A stretch of DNA of 64,000 nucleotides from Strongylocentrotus droebachiensis (Eukaryota > Echinodermata > Echinoidea > Camarodonta > Strongylocentrotidae), in contig JAVYIG010000907.1 of the NCBI GenBank assembly GCA_035222895.1, positions 62,001 to 126,000 on the forward strand. Direction: 5' to 3'. Under the pieces are notes generated by a model, which worked only from the letters and a program-made list of their open reading frames with translations, made no database searches and had not been told where the DNA came from. Shown here piece by piece: positions 59,333-64,000 of the stretch (position 1 is the stretch's first letter; each line of letters opens with the position of its first letter). Both the position numbers and the translations under genes were made by a program.

Positions 59333-59578
59333 TCAATATTGATTTACTGGTCGAGTTACATTATTTGCTGACCTTTTAGAATAACCAGATTTCAGAGGAT
59401 TCACACTTTTCACAACGAAAAACTTCTCCATGTTCAGTCCTTGCGCGATCGTCTCCAGCTCCAGCAGATATTGGGCGTCAGCGTGCACACCGGTACTACC
59501 GGCGTAGTATATGGCCATTGCTGACGACCGCACTACAGCTGCACTGCGAGCTCTGTTGTTTGTATCGGTAATACTCAT
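59333..59578 (-). CDS. Candidate coding ORF or first exon, unknown product
   Basis: I do not recognise this gene. The 81-codon frame starts at an ATG at 59,578 and ends in TGA. Its first 55 codons are clearly more GC-rich than the surrounding DNA, use CTG for Leu repeatedly and are not low-complexity. The predicted protein has a hydrophobic/acidic middle (AQYLLELETIAQGLNMEKFF, residues 35-54) and a basic C-terminus, with no signal peptide or membrane segment. An AAAAG|GTCAGC splice-donor-like site at codons 67-69 would end an exon near 59,373. The Kozak context is weak. The GC-rich hairpin cluster at 59,698 lies about 120 bp upstream and might be promoter sequence. It could equally be a chance ORF or a transposon remnant. 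Confidence 0.3.
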   Translation of the reverse strand: MSITDTNNRARSAAVVRSSAMAIYYAGSTGVHADAQYLLELETIAQGLNMEKFFVVKSVNPLKSGYSKRSANNVTRPVNQY

Positions 59579-59697
59579 AGAGATGGGAGAGAAAGCGCCA
59601 CCTAATTAGTTCCATTTTATTGGTTTAAGGTTTGAAAATTGATACTCAATATTGTGTTAAAGTTATATCAGAAAAGATAATCTTTATTTTATAATTC

Positions 59698-59793
59698 CAC
59701 GGGGGCGATTTTTAATTTTGCAATCGCCCCCGTGAACCATCTGGCGGGGGCGATTGTGGAGCTCACGGGGGCGAATCGCCCACCGCCCCCGTG
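59698..59793 (+). repeat. GC-rich hairpin cluster 2 (CACGGGGGCGATT)
   Basis: CACGGGGGCGATT at 59,698-59,710 pairs with AATCGCCCCCGTG at 59,722-59,734. A variant follows at 59,743-59,755. A second hairpin, CACGGGGGCG with CGCCCCCGTG, occupies 59,764-59,793. The plus-strand translation includes IAPVNHLAGAIVELTGA, which aligns with cluster 1 (APV-x-x-L-x-GA). Confidence 0.88.
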
Positions 59794-60659
59794 TATATTG
59801 AGCGTTGTTAGCAAGTATATTTAAGCAGAAAACACGATTAACAATTATCAATTTATCATAGTTTATGTTGTCTCGGAAAGAGTGGAAGAGCAAGCAAAAG
59901 AGAAAGGAAGCTTGATAGATAGAAGGAGGGAGGGAGAGGAAGCAAGGTGATGAGAGTAACAGGTATACTGTAAATTGCTTACAAATTGAGAAATTGGGGG
60001 GTGCTTACAAACGCTGAATCTGGATTCCAGAATAATCATTTTCATGTGCATGCTAACAATCAAAACATGCCATCGGTTGAAGATGATTATAGATTATATG
60101 TCATGAATAGACGTCCTCACCTCTTCTCACAGGATGCAATGGCAGCCGTGACTCCGATTCGTATTTTCACAGTTTCCAGATCAATACGAATATTATCTTT
60201 TAAATCGCAGATGTTTTGCTCCGAGCTTGATGTCGGGTTTGAGTTGCAGAGAGAAGCTGACAGGTCGATTGGGTTTCACTGTCGCAGCGGATATCTCCTT
60301 TTAGATAGAGGCGCAAAGATGGATTGTCGAGATCCGTCGGGGATCTATTAATGCTACGACGGACACTGTACAATGCTGGAATGTGTCTCTGTTTCAGCAA
60401 GTGGTGTTCGTAATTCGTATACATCTATTTTTGGGAAATTCCGCACTTTAAAGGACAATTTAACAGTCATAATATGTCACTGCATAACCAAATGAGTAGA
60501 CTCTCATTCCTCATATACTAGATAGAAAGAGAGAAAGACAGATAGTGCAGAGGGTAGAGAATGAAAAACATATAGATAGAATTGAAATACTCAGAGAAAT
60601 AGAAACGAATCTTGTTCAGTGTACTTAGTATCTTAATGTCGTCACATGCGTATCAGTTA
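59794..60659. other. Non-coding, GA-rich in part
   Basis: Purine-rich at 59,874-59,945. The 121-codon plus ORF (59,986-60,351) has no domain that I recognise. Confidence 0.4.
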
Positions 60660-60667
60660 TCAACATT

Positions 60668-60685
60668 GGGGGTAGGGGGGGGGGG
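60668..60685. repeat. Poly-G run
   Basis: GGGGGTAGG followed by a G-run. Confidence 0.85.
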
Positions 60686-60689
60686 AGGC

Positions 60690-62880
60690 ACCTATCCTCA
60701 GAGAAGAAGGGGGCAAGTTTGTCCCTATTATATGCAAGCCATACCTTCTTTTACTCTTGTCGCATTTATTTATCGCCAGAACTTTTAGGTGAAGCGCGCG
60801 ATCCGAAAGTACCCTGTTATACGTTCATATCTTACCCAGATCGCAGATGCATCGTCCAATGGGCAGTATTTCACAATTGTTTTCGAAAGCGTAAAATATT
60901 CTAGGTTTTTGATAGATTACAACTATGAATAGATTTGCCTCAGCCACAGCATATAGTCCTTTTTAAATTCCACTTTTGCGATTGATATTGTGGTATGCGA
61001 ACATAAAGGAAACAAAACGGGTTTGGGCCGAAATTATAATACCATACGATGTAAACTATTTCAGTTGATTCAGAATCACTAGTTTGCAGGCACAAGTATA
61101 TTCCACGTCGGTAACGAAGCTTAGAGTTTATTGTTATGCAGGCAATACAGCAATGTATATTCTGACGTATGTTACCACTTTTCGATTCCATAAAGCCCAC
61201 CGCAAACTGTACGATCTTCTTGCGATCCGATTTTCGAAGGAATAGCAGTTATATTAGATACGAAATTGTATAACAAAATGAAAATTCTAATTTAGATTCT
61301 ATATAACCATTAGAATACTACGACATTAATTTAGTTCTTTTCAAGCCTTATAGTCAGAACAAAAGACAGTCGATCTACCGGTATGACGTCACTACGATTC
61401 TGAGCCGATTTAACATTTCCTAGTCAATGGGAAGCTTAATATCCATTGAAATTAAAATTGTAAAAATCAAATAACTATTCAGATCATCGATCATCAAGAT
61501 TTTAGAAGTCTGAAATGATCATATCAAATGCTATTGCAAATTTTACGAAAATTGTATCGTAGTCACATTTCTTGAGTCGTATTTTGTGCGATGGGCTCAA
61601 GTAATACAATCAATTAGCAACGTACTTGTTAATTGCACTTGTATGAGTACTTAGGTATGAGGAGGGTATGGTCAGCCACCGGACTGAACAATGTATTATA
61701 TTTTCGCTTTTGTCAAAAGTGTCTGAGAGGAAAATGCACCTCAAAATGATATACTTGCTAACTGTTGGAGACAGTCTGTGTTCAAGTAGTCCCATCAGAC
61801 CGCTATCTTTTGAAGTTGCTGCGCAAAGCGCTCACCTTGAAACCTGATATCGTACATGAAATTCCAGAACATACACATGGAGGAGTGGTTCGAAGGCTTG
61901 AAACATCAACCATCTTTAAATCTGATACGTCTCAAAAGGAGTCGAGATAGCCTCAAAACCGCCGCATCATCTCATCTCATTCACGATGTCCAGTACTATC
62001 TTTAGCGGCTTGGGCAAACGGTATTAGGTGTTGGGCGTTTTGCTTTTAGAGGAGAAATTCGAGTAGTCGGGTAGGGGTCGTTTTACCCTAAAAGCTTTCA
62101 GAGGCGGGAGGGAACTGGTTGAAGGATACTATTGGGTTAGTGTTTCTAGCACGGTAAATGTATACTCCGTTTATCCGTCTGGCTTCTGAAGTTATTCGCG
62201 TTCAATCGTGGATTTGTTTTCGATGATCAAACTGAGATTCTTGTTTCGCTCGATATATCGATTTGATTGTGTGTGATCATAAAATCTGAGCTGCTCTCGT
62301 AAAATAACTAACAAAATAATGCAAAACTGATTCCTTAAAGATATGGCATCACAGAAATTCCTTCACATAAATGTTCGTTATTCGTACATTCCTTTATCAA
62401 AACATCACATTGTGATTACGCTCGCAAACTGGTATATGGAGTTAAAAACTACATTAATCATACCCCTTGTAAATTTAATGTTTCTTGTGTTTTTCGTTAC
62501 TTAAGAATGAAAGGTCAACCGGTTGAATTGGGGCCTTTGCTAAGGGTAATTTACTTTTTAATCGTACATTTACCAAATGGTTGTAGATATTACATTGTTT
62601 GCTTCGTGTAAAGCACAAGTCTTTGATTTCATTTGCGCGTAAACATACATTCCTCTCTTTTCTTTCTCCCTGTCGAGAAAGGTATTTGGAGGTATAGGTT
62701 TTGACACACACCTCAATTTAATTTCCCTATCATACCCATCACCTCCCGTCTCTTACCTTCCCTCTTGCCATCGCTCATTCAGTTCTTCCCAACCCCTATC
62801 TCCATCTAAGTGCTTACAGTACATGCGTCTGCTTATCTTGATCAACTCTTGTAAGATCATCTCACTTGTTCACCATCCTT
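60690..62880. other. Long non-coding stretch
   Basis: No ORF with a domain, no repeat and no RNA gene supported in about 2.2 kb. Confidence 0.5.
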
Positions 62881-63563
62881 CCCCTTTCCTTTCCATTATC
62901 CACCTACCCCACCTTTCCCTTTCCATCATCCACCTACCCCTCCCCCACCTTTCCCTTTCCATCATCTACCTACCCCTCCCCCTCCCTTCCCATCATCTAC
63001 CTACCCCTCCCCAACCTTTTCCTTTCCATCATCTACCTACCCCTCCCCCTCCCTTCCCATCATCTACCTACCCCTCCCCAACCTTTTCCTTTCCATCATC
63101 TACCTACCCCTCCCCCTCCCTTCCCATCATCTACCTACCCCCCTCCCTTCCCATCATCTACCTACCCCTCCCCAACCTTTTCCTTTCCATCATCTACCTA
63201 CCCCTCCCCAACCTTTCCCTTTCCATCATCTACCTACCCCTCCCCCTCCCTTCCCATCATCTACCTACCCCTCCCCAACCTTTCCCTTCCCATCATCTAC
63301 CTACCCCTCCCCAACCTTTTCCTTTCCATCATCTACCTACCCCTCCCCCTCCTTTCCCTTTCAACCTACCCCTCCCCTCCTTTCCCTTTCCATCATCTAC
63401 CTACCCCTCCCCCTCCTTTCCCTTTCCATCATCTACCTACCCCTCCCCCTCCTTTCCCTTTATCCACCTACCCCTCCCCTCCCTTCCCATCTTTTCCCAT
63501 CCTTTCCCTTTCCATCATCCACCCCCCTCCCATCATTCACCTACCCCTCCCCCTCCATTTTCC
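62881..63563 (+). repeat. Pyrimidine minisatellite, about 20 units of 31-36 bp
   Basis: Units are built from TCCATCATCTACCTACCCCT plus either CCCCAACCTTTTCCTTTC or CCCCTCCCTTCC. Order varies and units are nearly identical. Two plus-strand frames stay open across the array (299 and 244 codons) as Pro/Ser/His/Leu repeats such as PSHHLPTPPQPF. No stop codon falls in either frame of the unit, so open length is no proof of coding. Confidence 0.93.
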
Positions 63564-63692
63564 ATATCATATAGGCGCCTACTTGGGCACCTGTCACTAG
63601 AAACCAGCGGGGAGGAAGCAGCCGTCTTCAAGCACCGTGAAATAAAGGAAAGCGTGAAGTTACATCCCATGTGTAGAGACATAATGTGTTCA

Positions 63693-64000
63693 GGGGGGTG
63701 TTTCACAAACATCCTATGTTGAACTTATCTCTAAGTTTGGACTTAATAACAGTTATGGAAAGCCGTTAGCATCTTTGAAAATATTTTGTAAAAGTTATTT
63801 TAAAAAGGCATAAAATGTTGATTCAAATCTTTTATATTATCTACTATCAAGGAGAGTTCATGTACGTGATGTGGAATTTATGGAAAGTCTAAAATACTTC
63901 AACTTTTTCTTTTTAATATATTTTATTTTAAGGCTACAAATGGCTCTCCATAATGTTTAGGTCCAACTTAGAGTTAAGTTCGACTTAGGATATTTGTGAA
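63693..64000. mobile_element. MITE with long inverted repeats, cut by window end
   Basis: The left arm (63,702-63,764) begins TTCACAAACATCCTATGTTG. The right arm (63,941-64,000) is its diverged reverse complement and ends ATATTTGTGAA at the last base. The outer GGGGGGTG on the left has no visible partner because the window stops. The end type GTTTCACAAA resembles the MITE at 15,496. No ORF. Confidence 0.85.

Noticed and set aside
59986-60351. 121-codon plus-strand ORF
   Set aside because: No family resemblance, and it overlaps a minus-strand ORF; no feature sets it apart from chance.
62823-63722. 299-codon plus-strand ORF
   Set aside because: It lies over a CT-rich minisatellite whose unit lacks stop codons in two frames. 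The peptide is a pure Pro/Ser/His/Leu repeat.
1-64000. CRISPR array, operon or prokaryotic gene cluster
   Set aside because: The tandem arrays have long, drifting units without unique spacers. The window lacks dense ORFs and ribosome-binding sites and is plainly eukaryotic.

Overview
The window is eukaryotic, AT-rich and gene-poor. It is packed with microsatellites, homopolymer runs, tandem repeats, miniature inverted-repeat transposons (MITEs), tRNA-headed SINEs and 5'-truncated LINE copies. The style of the repeats (hAT-like ends CAGKGGCGGATCYAG, ends of the GGGCCCGTTTCACAAA and GGGCCCCGTTGCAT types, TTAA-flanked MITEs, and SINE and LINE tails followed by TTA or TTTA runs) best fits a marine invertebrate deuterostome, probably an echinoderm such as a sea urchin. 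This is inference: nothing here fixes the species. I find no complete protein-coding gene, no rRNA, no convincing functional tRNA and no CRISPR. The region is best read as intergenic or long-intron sequence.

Layout. 0-9.6 kb: a four-copy 174-bp tandem repeat with paired GATA motifs (0.99-1.68 kb), a perfect RFX X-box (2.12 kb), pyrimidine and purine tracts, a Kolobok/T2-like MITE (3.98-4.33 kb), the first copy of a 187-bp TTAA MITE (5.54 kb) and a truncated LINE (8.75-9.28 kb). 9.6-20 kb: a 250-bp tandem repeat (9.66-10.96 kb), a SINE (13.2 kb), a cluster of three different MITEs (14.85-15.88 kb) and a partial TTAA element (16.97 kb). 20-30 kb: GA-rich tracts, a second LINE (23.47-24.26 kb), a tRNA-Glu-like SINE (25.9-26.2 kb) and a 1.34-kb inverted-repeat element (28.17-29.51 kb). 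30-41 kb: mostly unremarkable DNA with a Kolobok/T2-like MITE between two halves of a duplication (33.2-33.97 kb), a foldback repeat (36.95-37.17 kb), a perfect 52-bp palindrome (37.77 kb) and a TTAA MITE with clear ends (38.67-39.03 kb). 43-50 kb: a recent 261-bp duplication, two related SINEs, LINE 3' ends, the third 187-bp-family MITE, an eight-unit ~200-bp tandem repeat (47.26-49.02 kb) and a hAT-type MITE with a perfect 8-bp target duplication (49.3-49.75 kb). 50-64 kb: sparse DNA, a MITE at 56.85 kb, two homologous GC-rich hairpin clusters (58.59 and 59.70 kb) around a hAT-like element and a coding-looking ORF, a pyrimidine minisatellite (62.88-63.56 kb) and a MITE cut by the window end.

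No set of genes works together here. What links the features is transposition: at least two LINE families, at least one SINE family and at least seven DNA-transposon-derived families, all apparently non-autonomous or broken. The most gene-like item is the 81-codon minus-strand ORF at 59,333-59,578. It has coding-like composition and a plausible splice donor but no recognised family.
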